Part shown: piece by piece, positions 1-12,171 of the stretch
Numbering within the stretch: position 1 is the stretch's first letter
How the letters are laid out: every line of letters begins with the position of its first letter
The notes under the pieces: generated by a model
Databases searched by the model: none
What the model was told of the DNA's origin: nothing
What the model saw: only the letters and a program-made list of their open reading frames with translations
Made by a program: the position numbers and the translations under genes
Assembly (NCBI RefSeq): GCF_037975245.1
Contig: NC_092567.1
Location: 1,358,714-1,422,713 of the forward strand
Length of the DNA: 64,000 nt
Source: Apostichopus japonicus
Taxonomy: Eukaryota > Echinodermata > Holothuroidea > Aspidochirotida > Stichopodidae
Direction of reading: 5' to 3'

Positions 1-2046
1 ACATCGCAAGTGCGATGAGAAAATTCACCCTCTACAGGATTTTGATTCTTCTGAAGGTAAATTTTGACGTTTTATTACTTGATCTAGTCAAAGTCAATAC
101 AGCTTACATTCAATTGAAATCAAATATTAGTTGAAGCAATTTCATAGATCTTTCAGTTATAAGATAATACAGGTGAAACAAGAAATGGTTTTACTTAATC
201 TGACCGTTGTCATTGCAATATCGTACAGCAACAAACAGCGAAGACTCGGAAAACGAAAACAATGACAATGCAGTGTCATCACAACATCGCAAGTTTGATG
301 AGAAAATTCACCCTCTACAGGATGTTGATTCTTCCGAAGGTAAATTTTGATGTTTGATTACTTGATCTAGTCAAAGTCAATACAGCTTACATTCAATTGA
401 AATCAAATATTAGTTTAAGCAATTTCATAGATCTTTCAGTTATAAGATAACACAGGTGAAACAAATCATGGTTTTACTTAATATGACCGTTGTAATTGCA
501 ATATCTTACAGCAACAAACAGCGAAGACTCGGAAAACGAAAACAATGACAATGCAGTGTCATCACAACATCGCAAGTTTGATGAGAAAATTCACCCTCTA
601 CAGGATGTTGATTCTTCTGAAGGTAAATTTTGACGTTTTATTACTTGATCTAGTCAAAGTCAATACAGCTTACATTCAATTGAAATCAAATATAAGTTGA
701 AGCAATTTCATAGATCTTTCAGTTATAAGATAAACACAGGTGAAACAAATCATGGTTTTACTTAATATGACAGTTGTCATTGCAATATTTTACAGCAACA
801 AACAGCGAGGACTCGGAAAACGAAAACAATGACAATGCAGTGACATCACAACATCGCAAGTTTGATGAGAAAATTCACCCTCTACATGATGTTGATTCTT
901 CCGAAGGTAAATTTTGACGTTTTATTACTTGATCTAGTCAAAGTCAATACAGCTTACATTCAATTGAAATCAAATATAAGTTTAAGCAATTTCATAGATC
1001 TTTCAGTTATAAGATAAACACAGGAGAAACAATTAATGGTTATACGCAATATCACAGTTGTAATTGCAATATCTTACAGCAATGAACAACAACGACTCGG
1101 TCAACGAAAACAATGACAATGCAGTGTCATCACAACATCGCAAGTTTGATGAGAAAATTCACCCTGCACAGGATGTTGATTCTTCCGAAGGTAAATTTTG
1201 ATGTTTTATTACTTGATCTAGTCAAAGTCAATACAGCTTACATTCAATTGAAATCAAATATTAGTTGAAGCAATTTCATAGATCTTTCAGTTATAAGATA
1301 ACACAGGTGAAACAAGTAATGGTTTTACTTAATATGACAGTTGTCATTGCAATATCTTACAGCAACGAACAGCAAAGACTCGGAAAACGAAAACAATGAC
1401 AATGCAGTGTCATCACAACATCGCAAGTTTGATGAGAAAATTCACCCTCTACAGGATGTTGATTCTTCCGAAGGTAAATTTTGACGTCTTATTACTTGAT
1501 CCAGTCAAAGTCAATACAGCTTACATTCAATTGAAATCAAATATAAGTTGAAGCAACATCATAGATCTTTCAGTTATAAGATAAACATGCGTGAAACAAG
1601 TAATGGTTTTACTTAATATGACCGTTGTCATTGCAATATCTTACAGCAATAAACAGCGACGACTCGGAAAACGAAAACAATGACAATGCAGTGTCATCAC
1701 AACATCGCAAGTTTGATGAGAAAATTCACCCTCCACATTATGTTGATGCCTCCGAAGGTAAATGTTGACATTTTATTTCTTGATCCAGTCAAAGTCAATA
1801 CAGCTTACATTCAATTGAAATCAAATAAAAATTCAAGCAATTTCATAGATTTGTCAGTTATAAGATAAAAACAGGTGAAACAAGTATTAGTTTACGTAAT
1901 ATGACAGTTGTCATTGCAATATCTTACAGCAATAAACAGCGAAGACTCGGAAAACGAAAGCAATGACAATGCAGGGTCATCACAACATCGTAGGTTTGAT
2001 GAGCAAATTCATACTTCAAAGGACGTGGAGGCTTACGAACTTCAAG
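1..2046 (+). repeat. Tandem exon+intron array, 283-284 bp unit, seven full units plus an edge fragment
   Basis: The word acatcgcaag or its close variant recurs at 1, 284, 567, 851, 1135, 1418, 1702 and 1985, spacing 283, 283, 284, 284, 283, 284, 283. Each unit has a polypyrimidine/TTACAG acceptor, an open 111-bp exon and a GAAG|GTAAAT donor. Introns are about as conserved as exons, so the array grew by recent unequal exchange. The last exon (1930-2046) is 117 bp with a diverged 3' half. Because the exon is phase 1-1, copy number can change without breaking the frame. Confidence 0.92.
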
Positions 2047-4388
2047 GTAAATCATTGCTGTTATTTCCTATTAAACTCAAACACAATCAATATTATTTGC
2101 AGTTGGAATAATATATACAGATGATCAATTTTATAGCTTCCTGATAGCAAAGACAATTCATTGTTGAAAAACGTAATGTTAATTTGTTTAAATGATATTT
2201 AATATTGAAATAAAAAAACAATTCCTGAATTAAATTTGCTCTGGGGCATTTTAAAGATCTGGAATTAGTGTGAGTTTTGCTTTATTTTGTACTTCTACTT
2301 TGTAATTACTAAAAAGACGCAATCTTTGGATGTTGAATCAAAGAATATATTATATTTTATACTTTCATATATGATACTTTTATTTAGAGTTTTGTAAGAA
2401 ATGAGGATGAGGTTATGAAAAAGACGTAATCTTTGTTTGTTGAACCAAACAATGTTGAGACTTCCGAGGGTAAATCATTGACGTTATGACTTGTTCAAGG
2501 AATGAACAGCGACGACTTGGAAACCGAAATCAATGATACTGTAGGGTCATAACAACATAAGACATTTGATTTCATTCTTGACTAAAATTACAAATATACA
2601 GAACGTAAAATCATCTTAGTCATAACATTAAAGATATAAAAACAATTGTATAAGTGTATTGTTAACAGAGTGGGTTTTCTTTAATGACGGTTGTTTGCTA
2701 TGAACAAATAATATCTGAAATTGATACATCAAACATGTAAAATGCAACATTTGATTGTCTATCTTAGAACTTACATCTGAGAGCAGCAATAACTTGCAAA
2801 ACGACACGATGAATACGACAAAACACACCCAAGATGACAAATCTGATTTCCAAAGCCCACCAATAAGCCAGAGTGAGCTTAATAAAGTTAAATATTTCAG
2901 TATTGTGCTTCTGTTGATGTCACTAAATAAAACTTTCAATGGAGATATCGGGAAACAACGTAATTTATCAATGATTAAATATAGATCCTCGTTACTTAAA
3001 ATTTCTCGTCAAGTCATGTTATGGAAGTTAACAAAACTTCACTTGACGTTCACAACCTGCAAAGTAGTTTTTTATGGAACGGTGCTTATTTGTTATAAAC
3101 AAAAATATGTTAAGGTTTTAATAAGCAAATGAATTTTCATTATGAAAACCTTAAGGCGACAGTGGATTCTCATCTTATTTCAAGTTAAGTACAAAACGAC
3201 AAAGTCAACATATTGTGTTATTTATTTACAGCCTGATGTTTCTATTTTTGTTTATATTAAATGTACAGCCTTTACATTACGTAGTTTAATTGTATTTATC
3301 CATTATTTGACTAAATGCTTCAGCAAAGAGAACAGACGCAGATGATAATGACAACTCTGATGCAAAAAGATGTCCAACAGGTCAAAGTGAGATCAAGAAA
3401 GGTAAATCAGATATATGTTTTTGTCCATTTTTTCTGAACTTAATAATCATATTCAAATTAGAAATCAAGACAATTAAATGATAATATAAAGTGTCACGTG
3501 GATTATAAACACTCGCTTACCAAGAACATAATAACAAGTAACACTTGTATATGAATATTTGATTCGGATAAAATACATGAAATAAGATGCCCCGTTTTGA
3601 AATGAAAGATGATCTGAAAAACAATATATATGCCTATCTGGTTATGTTTTGGCAGTCCTTTTGACAATGTTCATATAATGTCAATGCTGTTTTGAAATGA
3701 TGGACACAGCTGTTGCATATATGGATTTCATTGTATGTGTCCAACATTTTTACTGAAGTTTCCTCTATTTTAATATTACTCATGTCATTGACAAGCTACT
3801 GACCGAAATAACTGAACACGTAATAAACTGTTGAATTAAAAATGATTACTTTCGTAGCACCGATAACGTGCTACGTGCAAATCGGGACTAATGCAAATGC
3901 TTTTAACAACGAAAAACTGACTTGGAAATAAGAAAGAAAGAAAGATAAAAAATTGACAAAGAAAACATTGTCTAGAATGGAATTTCAAACCGAGTTAACA
4001 GTATTACAAGTTTTGGTTAACCAAGTGAGTTATCTTATTCGTATTTGGATTGGATAACCCATATTGCCCCCTACTTTACCGCAATGTCACGCAAACATTG
4101 TTATAAGTGGGATTTCTGTGCAATATGCACGAACTGAAATTTTACTCGATTTTCCAGTCTTCAATTCTTAATTTTTGTTTTCATGTCTACACGCAAGTGG
4201 TTTGATCATTTCATTTTGATGAATGCTAACCTACTTTCTAGTCAAGATTTCAGATATACTTATGAAGGTCGCCCAGCCAGTCTTATTCTGTCTAACTATG
4301 TTATAATTTGGTATTGCTTTCATTAAAATATTAGCGTTCCTTGTCGGTAACATGCTTATTAAACATTTAATTATACATAAATATATAT

Positions 4389-4419
<31 letters not shown>

Positions 4420-6931
4420 GAGTAGGTCGGCGTCTATCTTGGCGCAGAGTGCTCTATGTCCATTGGACAGAGCGTAATATATGTTGATACTAGATGAGAC
4501 TAGTGGAACACTAGTAGTTGTTACTCGGAGTTTCACGCGTTATAGCGATCTTCAGAGCGATCTTCAGCGATCTTCAGAGTTGTCTGAAGATCGCTATAAC
4601 GCGTGAAACTCCGAGTAACAACTACTAGTGTTCCACTAGTCTCATCTAGTATCAACATATATATATATATATATATATAGTTTGTTTTAAATTTTAATTC
4701 TTATTTATATGGATAGACACAAATCGTATCGAGTGGGACGGGCATTTTTGGAACCTTAGTATCTCAGCAACAGCATTTTACAGATGTGAAGACGGTAAAT
4801 ATACTAATTTATTGTAATTTATATTCAAAGGTAGTTTCAAATTAACGTTAAAAAACAAAAGAAATATATTACGACGATTAAGGAAACAAAAGCATTACTC
4901 ATAAATGTTAATAATGCTCGTTTGAATTTGGAATAGAATAATCTTTAGAATAGCTTCTTCTACAATGCTTACATTGGTTAGTTATATAATAAACAATGAT
5001 TGGATCGTATAAGACTTTAAATAATTCACGGGGTCATGCTATATTTAGGCAATTACGATATGCATGTTTTAGCAAAATACTTTCAACACGGTTTTGTTGT
5101 CGCAGCGTTGACAAAGACGCGTTCCTTTGTTAATATAACCCATAATTGGAAGTTTTCAGCGGTATTCGTTCCTTCAGTTAATCGTGAAACTACATTTGCT
5201 AAGCACTGACATTATCAACTGATCTTCAGTATGGGATAAATTTACAGATTATACAAAACACACAGTGGAATCGATACAATGTAACACGAGGTAGTTGTCT
5301 ACGACAGAGCGCCAAATTATATAAATGGTGATTCTCCTTACCGATACTAAAAGCCATTTAATTCTCCAAAATATCGGCCGCTACATGTGGTATCACAATC
5401 ATCTTCAGTGCACGCATTACTTACCTTGCATATATCACATAGCAAACTATAAACGACCCTGATTTGCTGTAAAGATCAATAAACAGTGTGTACTTAGACT
5501 TGCAGTGTGAACACAGTTCGACCAGTTCAAGCACGAGTACGAGTATGAGGACATTATCTATTTTTGTAAGGAAGGGATGAACTCGCAAGTACCCGTACGT
5601 TTTCTACACCAAATATTGGGGTCAACCGTCGGGGTAACCAATTTAGCACTATTCGCCTACAACAGTTAATACACTATAAATAATATCCCTATGTACAGAA
5701 CATATATATGGATGAGATAAAAATAAACTATATATACACAACTGATGTTAAGGTTATTATGTATATGATAAACTACAAAAAAGCGGAACGATTCATACAA
5801 GCTAGAGAAGAAATAAATTATGTTTAGAATCAAATGTGTGGATCACTGTTGAAAGGATTTGAGTAAACGTTAGGTCAAATTAATTAAAAACAAACAATAT
5901 CGCCATCAAAACATTTATTGCTAAACCTCGCAAACAATACCATTGCTATGATTTTGTTTTGTTAACCAGAGGTTCACCCTGATGAGCAACCTGGATTCTC
6001 ACGCTATCCGAAGTTGTGCTGTTTACGCGTTGCTGACACCAGTGAGAAAGTAAAGTGGCATAAAAACAACATCAACGTTGAAAGCGGTGACCATGTTGCT
6101 TGGCTCAACACCCTCGGCGGGTACTGGCATCATGCAATTGTAAAGGAGGTTTTAACTGGAGCCGAACCAAAAATAACTGTAATTGAGTGGTCTCGAAATG
6201 GTAGCACTTTTAAAATAAAAGAAGGGACTTTCAGTGAAGGTGACTGGCTTTCTCTTCGACGACCGATGTACAAAATTTTGTACCCAAGGACAGTTCTGAA
6301 TGAAAATCCAAGTACCATTGTTTTGAGAAGGGCAGTATCTTGCATGTCAAAACAAGATAGTTATAACCTAGTGACCAATAATTGTGAACACTTTGCAAGG
6401 TACTGTAAGACTGGGACGGGCTACAGCCACCAGGTGTTGCAAGGCTATGGCACATTAACTGTTTGGGCCATCCGAATTTTCCTAGATTTATTGAAATTAA
6501 TTGCATTTGTATTTTTCTCTGAAGTAGTAGAATCTTACACCAGTTGGTCATTTGAACAAGTTAGTATATTGATAATATTCGCTTTTGAATTTATTTACCT
6601 AATAGTGGCCGTGCATGTTATTGTTTTCAGAGATGAAAAATTGTCAACTTTACCGAAGGGTCAATACTGCTTTCCTATCGGTTGTGCAATTGGTAGATTA
6701 GCGGCCCGATCGGCAATTATATGGTTTTTCGCTAGCTTGTTTATGATTTATATTCCCCCATTGTTTGGTGAAATAGCAGATTGGGAGGAAATATTGGTGA
6801 GTACAGCTTTTGGTTTTTTAGGTGGTATAATAGGTGTTCTGGTATCTTACATTGCATTTTATTTAACACCATGTTGTATGTGTTATCATGAAAGAGGTAT
6901 AATTCAGAAAAAAGATGAAATAAGTGTATAA
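1..6931 (+). CDS. Gene 1: LRAT-domain membrane protein with tandemly repeated acidic linker exons (5' end outside window)
   Basis: Exons deduced from AG/GT borders and phase: 1-56 (partial), 229-339, 512-622, 796-906, 1080-1190, 1363-1473, 1647-1757, 1930-2046, 3324-3401 and 5970-6931. Every internal exon is phase 1 at both ends (seven of 111 or 117 bp, one of 78 bp), and the last exon accepts phase 1, so all join in frame. The repeated exons encode 37-residue Asp/Glu/Asn/Ser-rich segments that look disordered. The last exon encodes an LRAT (NlpC/P60-like) domain followed by about four hydrophobic segments and a short tail. Known LRAT-family members are thiol acyltransferases, phospholipases or proteases, often membrane-anchored. 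The substrate is unknown. The true start lies left of the window. The join from 3401 to 5970 is inferred from phase; small exons between may be missed (candidate 4768-4794, 27 bp, phase 1-1). Confidence 0.7.
2452..2580 (+). pseudogene. Decayed copies of the 37-codon exon
   Basis: Around 2452-2478 a tail resembling the exon 3' end (acttccgagggtaaatc) is visible. At 2503-2572 a copy of the exon 5' half (aatgaacagcgacgacttgg) runs into an in-frame TAA, and its acceptor is lost. These look like dead outer units of the array. Confidence 0.6.
2768..2887 (+). pseudogene. Exon-like segment with a lost splice donor
   Basis: A TCTTAG acceptor precedes 120 open bases in phase 1, encoding a hydrophilic stretch ending SQSELNK. 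This resembles the end of the exon at 3324-3401 (GQSEIKK). Where that exon has AAAG|GTAAAT, this one reads AAAG|TTAAAT, so the GT is gone. Shifting one base to use GTTAAAT would end in phase 0 and break the frame. Either a dead exon or one with an unusual donor. Confidence 0.45.
3324..3401 (+). CDS. Gene 1 linker exon, 26 codons, phase 1-1
   Basis: Bounded by TGCTTCAG and G|GTAAATC. It encodes an Asp/Asn-rich segment (DADDNDNSDAKR) ending QSEIKK. It keeps the phase of the array exons upstream and of the LRAT exon at 5970, so it can bridge them. Confidence 0.55.
4377..4420. repeat. AT microsatellite
   Basis: Imperfect (AT)n tract left of the long palindrome; a second AT tract lies at 4657-4678 on its other side. 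Confidence 0.9.
4477..4662. repeat. Perfect 80-bp inverted repeat with 26-bp spacer
   Basis: 4477-4556 is the exact reverse complement of 4583-4662 by direct reading. The spacer (4557-4582) holds short GCGATCTTCA direct repeats. AT microsatellites lie on both sides. It would form a long hairpin or cruciform. It lies in the intron between gene 1 exons 3324-3401 and 5970-6931. It could be a foldback transposon end or a collapsed inverted duplication. Confidence 0.95.
5970..6931 (+). CDS. LRAT-domain + four-TM terminal exon of gene 1
   Basis: The acceptor is TTTTGTTAACCAG ending at 5969. The reading frame from 5972 is open to the stop at 6929-6931 with no ATG at its head, as expected for an internal or terminal exon. 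Counting from the TTG at 6014: GDHVAW begins at residue 25, the catalytic-type His lies in YWHHAIV (His40) and the catalytic-type Cys in NNCEHFARYCKTG (Cys124). The second His of many LRAT proteins (VIH) is replaced by VIEW. Hydrophobic segments lie near residues 147-170, 183-205, 218-250 and 260-284, so the protein should be anchored in a membrane with a short charged tail. The domain call is firm; the exact enzyme activity is not. Confidence 0.85.
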
Positions 6932-9900
6932 TTTCCGTAAAAGTAAAAATGGTTTTGATGTCACATGAACCGGATTCACGTAACTATTGTTGTAAGAAGT
7001 GCATGTTGCACGCCATAGGAAGTTTCAGCAAAAGGTTCTCTTCACATCTGTAATGGGATAAGTTTAACCTTGAAGCTCCATTAAAACAGTAATTGTTTAG
7101 TAATGGAAAATATAAAAATGCCGCAAATCCTGTAATCATACAATTGCATTTCACCCTTCAGTATATGACTCATAAAGGGCTTCTTGTCAGAAGGCGAGCG
7201 GTTTCTGATAAAAATGCATATTCCTCAAAGAAGTTACAGGTTTTGTATTCACCGCTTTAGAGATATTTATTCTAACGTGGTTAATAACTATAACTTTAAC
7301 AAGCTTTGATTGCTTGAAGTTTTAATTTTACAACCTTAGAACTATAGACTAACGTTGTGCGTTCGTAGTTCTTTCTAAAGTAGGATCAGTTTACACATAA
7401 CAATTTTCATAGCTCTGACCTTAGTTTTGAGATTACTTTATATAAAAATTCGTTTTATTGTCAAGTTGTGACTGGAAGCCTAGGATGATTAAAAATCCAA
7501 CTAGTCATGTTGTTATGGTAACCACTTTGAACAGTCTCAGTTTTTTTCCAGTTGCACTAATTTTCCATTGAACTTAATAACAGACACCGTGTTATCAATA
7601 AACCATATTTGTCACAACAATTATAAACATCAACGTATTAGAATGAATTATTGTTCATTTTCTACCGTTTTCACATTTTTTTTCAAAGAGATAACATGTA
7701 TCGTTCAAAACTTGTTAGCAACGTCATAAGTTCTAGTCTCAATTGAAGCTAACTCAAATGCCTTTTTGGATAAATACATAACAATGATATGAATAGCACT
7801 TGCATTTGATATTCTACATTTTCATTTTCTAAGTTTTGTCACTATCTCTTGTGAACCGATTAATTTGATGCCCAAGAAACAATTCCGTTAGCTCGTCTGC
7901 AGGATCTATCGCCCATACGCGGCGTCGCAACTCTAAATCTAAATGGTTTTGCAATAGAAATCGCCTAACATTTCTCAACGAGATGAACGTAACCGGTTGT
8001 GATTTATAATTCTTTGCTTTATAATCGTTTAATAATTAATTCAAATTATCCTTATACTTTTTTAACTGTTATACATCTAGTACTGTTCAAATTGGTACGT
8101 AAAGATGATTTTCGATGATTGTAAGAATAATTAGCCTTCATACTGGTTGTTGCTTTTCAAGGCAACGATCAAAATTTCCAGAAAACGCAACCCCTTGAAG
8201 GATGAAGAGGACCGTAGGGATGTCTATATGTTGGTATATACTAACAAAAATAAAGTTAACAAGAGTGTCAAATTGTATTTATCGAATTAAAAATTATGAT
8301 AAAAATTTCGCCTTTTTGCTTAAAAAATGTTTAGAGTTATTGCTCTTATATTAAGAAGTAGAGAACACAGTTTACTGGTAAGTTAAGATCAGCTATATAA
8401 TCAACAAAAATGTTTCTAGTTCTTTGCAGATGTTTCTAATGTTGATTTTAGCATGCAGACGCAGCTGATCTGTTTATTGAATTGTCTAAAAGATGTAATT
8501 GTCATTTTATCTAGTTAATATTTGTCAGTTTTTGGTAAAAATATGTATTTCTATTATCATTCCTTCTGTGTTCAAATATATTTCAATAAATTTGATGGTC
8601 TTGTAACGTTATTTGCCGCTAACGTGAAAGCACTTTATTTTACTTTGTATTCTCTTTGTATTCAAATCATTAACTTTAGAAGTACATTAATACAACTTTG
8701 TTTCGTATAGACGGACAGGACCTTCTTTCCTAACACCCCCCCCCCCCTAAACTCCTCAGTATCAAAATGTAGAAGGATACAGAATGTCATGCAATACACA
8801 TTACACATTAATTTTGTGTTAATCCAAACATTAGGCTCAAAAAATATATCCCGCTTAACTTTTGACAAGCACCTATATAGGGCAAGAGAAGGGGAGGAAA
8901 GGGGGGGGTGTTGGAGTGGAGAGATCCAGGGGAGACATTTCCATTAATAGACATTTCCAACAGTAATATCAAATGTATTAAACTAGATATTTTTAGCATT
9001 CCTTTTTCGTACAATAAACACTTATAATTGAATACAGATGTAAGAGATTGTATAACAGTAATTTTAAGTCCTGTGTCGTTTACAGTCGTAATATAGGCCA
9101 CAACCTCGTTTCCATTGTCTCTCATCCACTGCTATATACCACATCTAAACCATCGAAGCCGTGGTACCGATGTTCAAGTTGGAAATGTTGAGTATCAGAA
9201 ATCTGGAATAGAAATAAGTTAACCACGCCACCAACACTGGTGTTCAAGGCGGTTTCGTCCCACGACCTGGTAAACGCATACAGGAATGTTATGGGAGATT
9301 GACATTTTGCGCAAGTCTAACACGTCAGGTCCTTTGAAAAAGACAAGTGAACGTCGATCGCCTCCTTCGTCATTATGCTAATAACTGAGTAAGCTAAGGG
9401 AGAGGCACAAATTAAACAGATTCCATGAACCAGGAAAACATTCAAGGGTATAAATAAAGTCATCGTCGTATTTATGCCGTAGAAAAAGAAAGCCAAAGGG
9501 GTTTTCGACACTGATTCACCGTTTTAAGAAGCTACCAATTTCACAATATCGGAAAATACCCACCGTTAGAATTTGTCCGCTGAATTTCATTTTTAAAGAG
9601 AGAACATAATGCTTAGTTTAATTTTCAAGGAGGCGAAAGTTCCCTTTCCTTGCAGCCACCCGCTCCCCTCATGTTCGCACAGAAGTACAACAGTATTCGC
9701 ACATGGCAGCCAACAATGTACACATTATAACGTAGGGATACTGTAAAATATCGATGCCTACATACATACATACATCTCGTGAGAAATTATGCCCGGATGG
9801 AAGACATAACACTGCTTTGCCTGAATTCCGTCCTAATTCTAGACGCATTGCCTCCCTATTGGTGCACTGTATTGTTGTCTCGTTAAGTGATTTTTGTCTC

Positions 9901-10590
9901 CCATTTAGACCGCCACTTTGTGTTTAACAAAACAGTTTTAGCACACTTCGTGTAATTCTCACATTCCTATGTATGAAAGTATTTCGTATATTTAAATCAT
10001 CAACTTAAAAAAAAAAGAATGCACATGCAGCAATTCAATAAAGAAGACGCATGGCAGAAATCATGTCGTGTATGGTCAATAAATATGATTAGATAGATAA
10101 GTCACTGTGGTACACCAAATGATATAACATGCTACTTTTCCACGGACAACAACACCATAACAATAACCTTTGTGACCCAGTGCCTTGTTGACTTTCGAAT
10201 TACTTTGACAGTTCGTGACACACATCGATAGATTAATTAATTATACTATTATTATAAATAATAAAGTGATAAAATGGTTTATATCTACAAAGATAAAGCT
10301 GTGTTGTATATAGACAATCAGATTACCTGTTAATTGTAATAGGTCTTTTGCATATGTACTAGCCTTATTAATCTTCTATAGCCAACATCGCATCGACATA
10401 AGCATATTTTCAGCAAGTAATAAAGACAATATTTCAATTCAATTCATTTATTCATTCTATTAATGTATAAAGCTATTACACACCAAAGTCGTAAAGTTCT
10501 TGCTGCTTCGTCATAATATGAGTAGGAAAATATTTATAAACAAATGCAAACAGATGTAAGAACATTAAAAACAAATATTCATATAAAAAA
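6932..10590. other. Intergenic, no gene recognised
   Basis: AT-rich sequence with a C-run (8740-8750), a G-run (8899-8908) and an A-run near 10005. Short ORFs here have no recognisable domains. Confidence 0.6.
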
Positions 10591-10599
10591 TGTCGAAAA

Positions 10600-10640
10600 A
10601 GGCTGGAGGCTGGAAGTTTTTTCACTTTTCTGGATTTTCC
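10600..10640 (+). repeat. SINE body fragment
   Basis: ggaggctggaagtttttt followed by ttctggattttcc matches the segment just after the tRNA-like head at 10899-10971 (ggaggctggacgtttg, ttctggattttcc). It lacks the head. Confidence 0.45.
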
Positions 10641-10898
10641 AACAAATCCAATTTTCCAACTAAACCTTACAATGACATATTCATTTGCCTTTGTCGTTAT
10701 TTCCATTTCATTTAACATAGTCTGATCGAAGTATCTCTTTCGAGATCCGGCTTTAGGAATCACAAATGCTTTCTGAGTTGGCTAGCATCATGTTTGATCT
10801 ATAGATTAACAAAACTAGCATTGTTCGATACAGGTGGTAGATGCCTTCAGTGTAATTACGTTCTTCCCTGCCGGTTTCCAACCTGTGGACTAACAATC

Positions 10899-11015
10899 AG
10901 TGTCCATAGCCTAGTGGTTGGGTGGTCCTATTATAACGCGTGAGGCCCGGGTACGAATCCCGGTGGAGGCTGGACGTTTGTTTACTATTCTGGATTTTCC
11001 ACCTCAAAACCATTT
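10899..11015 (+). mobile_element. tRNA-derived SINE (tRNA-like head 10899-10971)
   Basis: 73-nt tRNA-like head: near-complete acceptor stem (AGTGTCC with GGAGGCT, one mismatch), box A TAGCCTAGTGG, T arm CCGGG-TACGAAT-CCCGG with a perfect 5-bp stem. The anticodon arm does not fold and the T loop has TAC for TTC, so it is not a functional tRNA. The body after it recurs at 10600-10640. Confidence 0.55.
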
Positions 11016-11426
11016 CAATTTGTTATATAAATAAAATGTTATGAAGATTACAATACCGTTACAATAGCGTTTGCAGCTCTGTGACTTTTAAATGACTTTG
11101 ACAGATGAAGGTATACATCATTGAATATATTATTACTAAAGTTAATCATTGTCTTACCATACAAGAATTGCACCTCTAATATCTCGTTAGCAGAATATTT
11201 CACTCACTGTTACCTTATCGTCATTCGTTTATCAGAATCTTTACTTAGTTATCGCGTGATTAACAGGGTCCGAATTGGGTACTTGAGAAGGACTTCAGTG
11301 ACTTGTCAAACAATGGTTCTTAAATTTAACCTGTCCACCAAAAGCGGTGTTTTATAATAATAGGTATAGGTATACGCACTTTTATAGAAACATAGTTCTG
11401 TGGAGCATGTCGCCAACCTTGAGGAG

Positions 11427-11428
<2 letters not shown>

Positions 11429-11479
<51 letters not shown>

Positions 11480-11508
11480 GGTGTACGTGTGTGTATGTGT
11501 GTGTATGA
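11429..11508. repeat. AT then GT microsatellite
   Basis: (AT)n from about 11429 to 11466 passes directly into (GT)n with interruptions. Confidence 0.9.
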
Positions 11509-11742
11509 AATGAATGAGTAGCAAGTGGTATGACATATAGTAAATAAATAAAGAATAACACACCAGAAAAAAATCCACTTCACGACCGGTTTCGTCCTTT
11601 TGGGACTCATTAAGCGAATGTAGGAATCGAACCCCGGATCTTGTGTCACGAACCGAAGTCCGTACCAATCGACCAAAGTGATTCTACTGGTGTGAATGGG
11701 TATACATTGGCTTTGAATAGCTGCTATTGAGGGCGTATCGCC
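11506..11742 (-). mobile_element. tRNA-derived SINE, copy A
   Basis: On the minus strand a box A-like TGGTCGATTGGTACGG (near 11662-11677) is followed by a box B GGTTCGATTCC (near 11623-11633). The same sequence is repeated at 11841-12078, giving clear family borders. Confidence 0.65.
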
Positions 11743-11840
11743 TAAGTGTTATGATTGTACAAAGTGCACCCCTGGGTTTTGAAGCTGACAATTTTACACA
11801 GAACAATCACTCTTTATAGGCAAGCCAAGCCGTAAATAAG

Positions 11841-12078
11841 AAATGAATGTGTAGCACGTGGTATGACAGATATACAGTTAATAAATAAAGAATAACACAC
11901 CAGAAAAATTCCACTTCACGACCGGTTTCGTCCTTTGGGACTCATCAGGCGAATGTAGGAATCGAACCCCGATCTTTTGTCACGAACCGAAGTCCGTACC
12001 GCTCGACCACAGTGATTCTACTGGTATGTGAATGCGTATACATTTGCTTTGAATAACTGTCATTAAGTGCGTATTGCC
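11841..12078 (-). mobile_element. tRNA-derived SINE, copy B
   Basis: Second copy of the element at 11506-11742, with box A TGGTCGAGCGG and box B GGTTCGATTC on the minus strand. It abuts an inverted partial copy at 12079-12171 that repeats the part containing cacgaccggtttcg, so the locus has a head-to-head arrangement. Confidence 0.65.
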
Positions 12079-12171
12079 ACGAAACCGGTCGTGAAGTGGA
12101 ATTTTGTCTGGTGTGTTATTCTTTATTTCTTTACTATATATCTGTCATATCAACTGCTACAAATTCATTCC
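12079..12171 (+). repeat. Inverted partial copy of the same SINE
   Basis: Reverse complement of the 5' part of copy B (gaaaccggtcgtgaagtgg through aaattcatt). Confidence 0.6.

Noticed and set aside
1680-1868. ORF running through one repeat unit into the intron
   Set aside because: It starts at an ATG in the wrong frame of the exon and reads across the donor; the phase-1 exon frame explains the sequence better.
6130-6551. Minus-strand ORFs opposite the LRAT exon
   Set aside because: They are shadows of the + strand frame, which has clear LRAT motifs.
10899-10971. A functional tRNA gene
   Set aside because: The T arm is good, but the anticodon stem does not form and the T loop is abnormal; a SINE head fits better.
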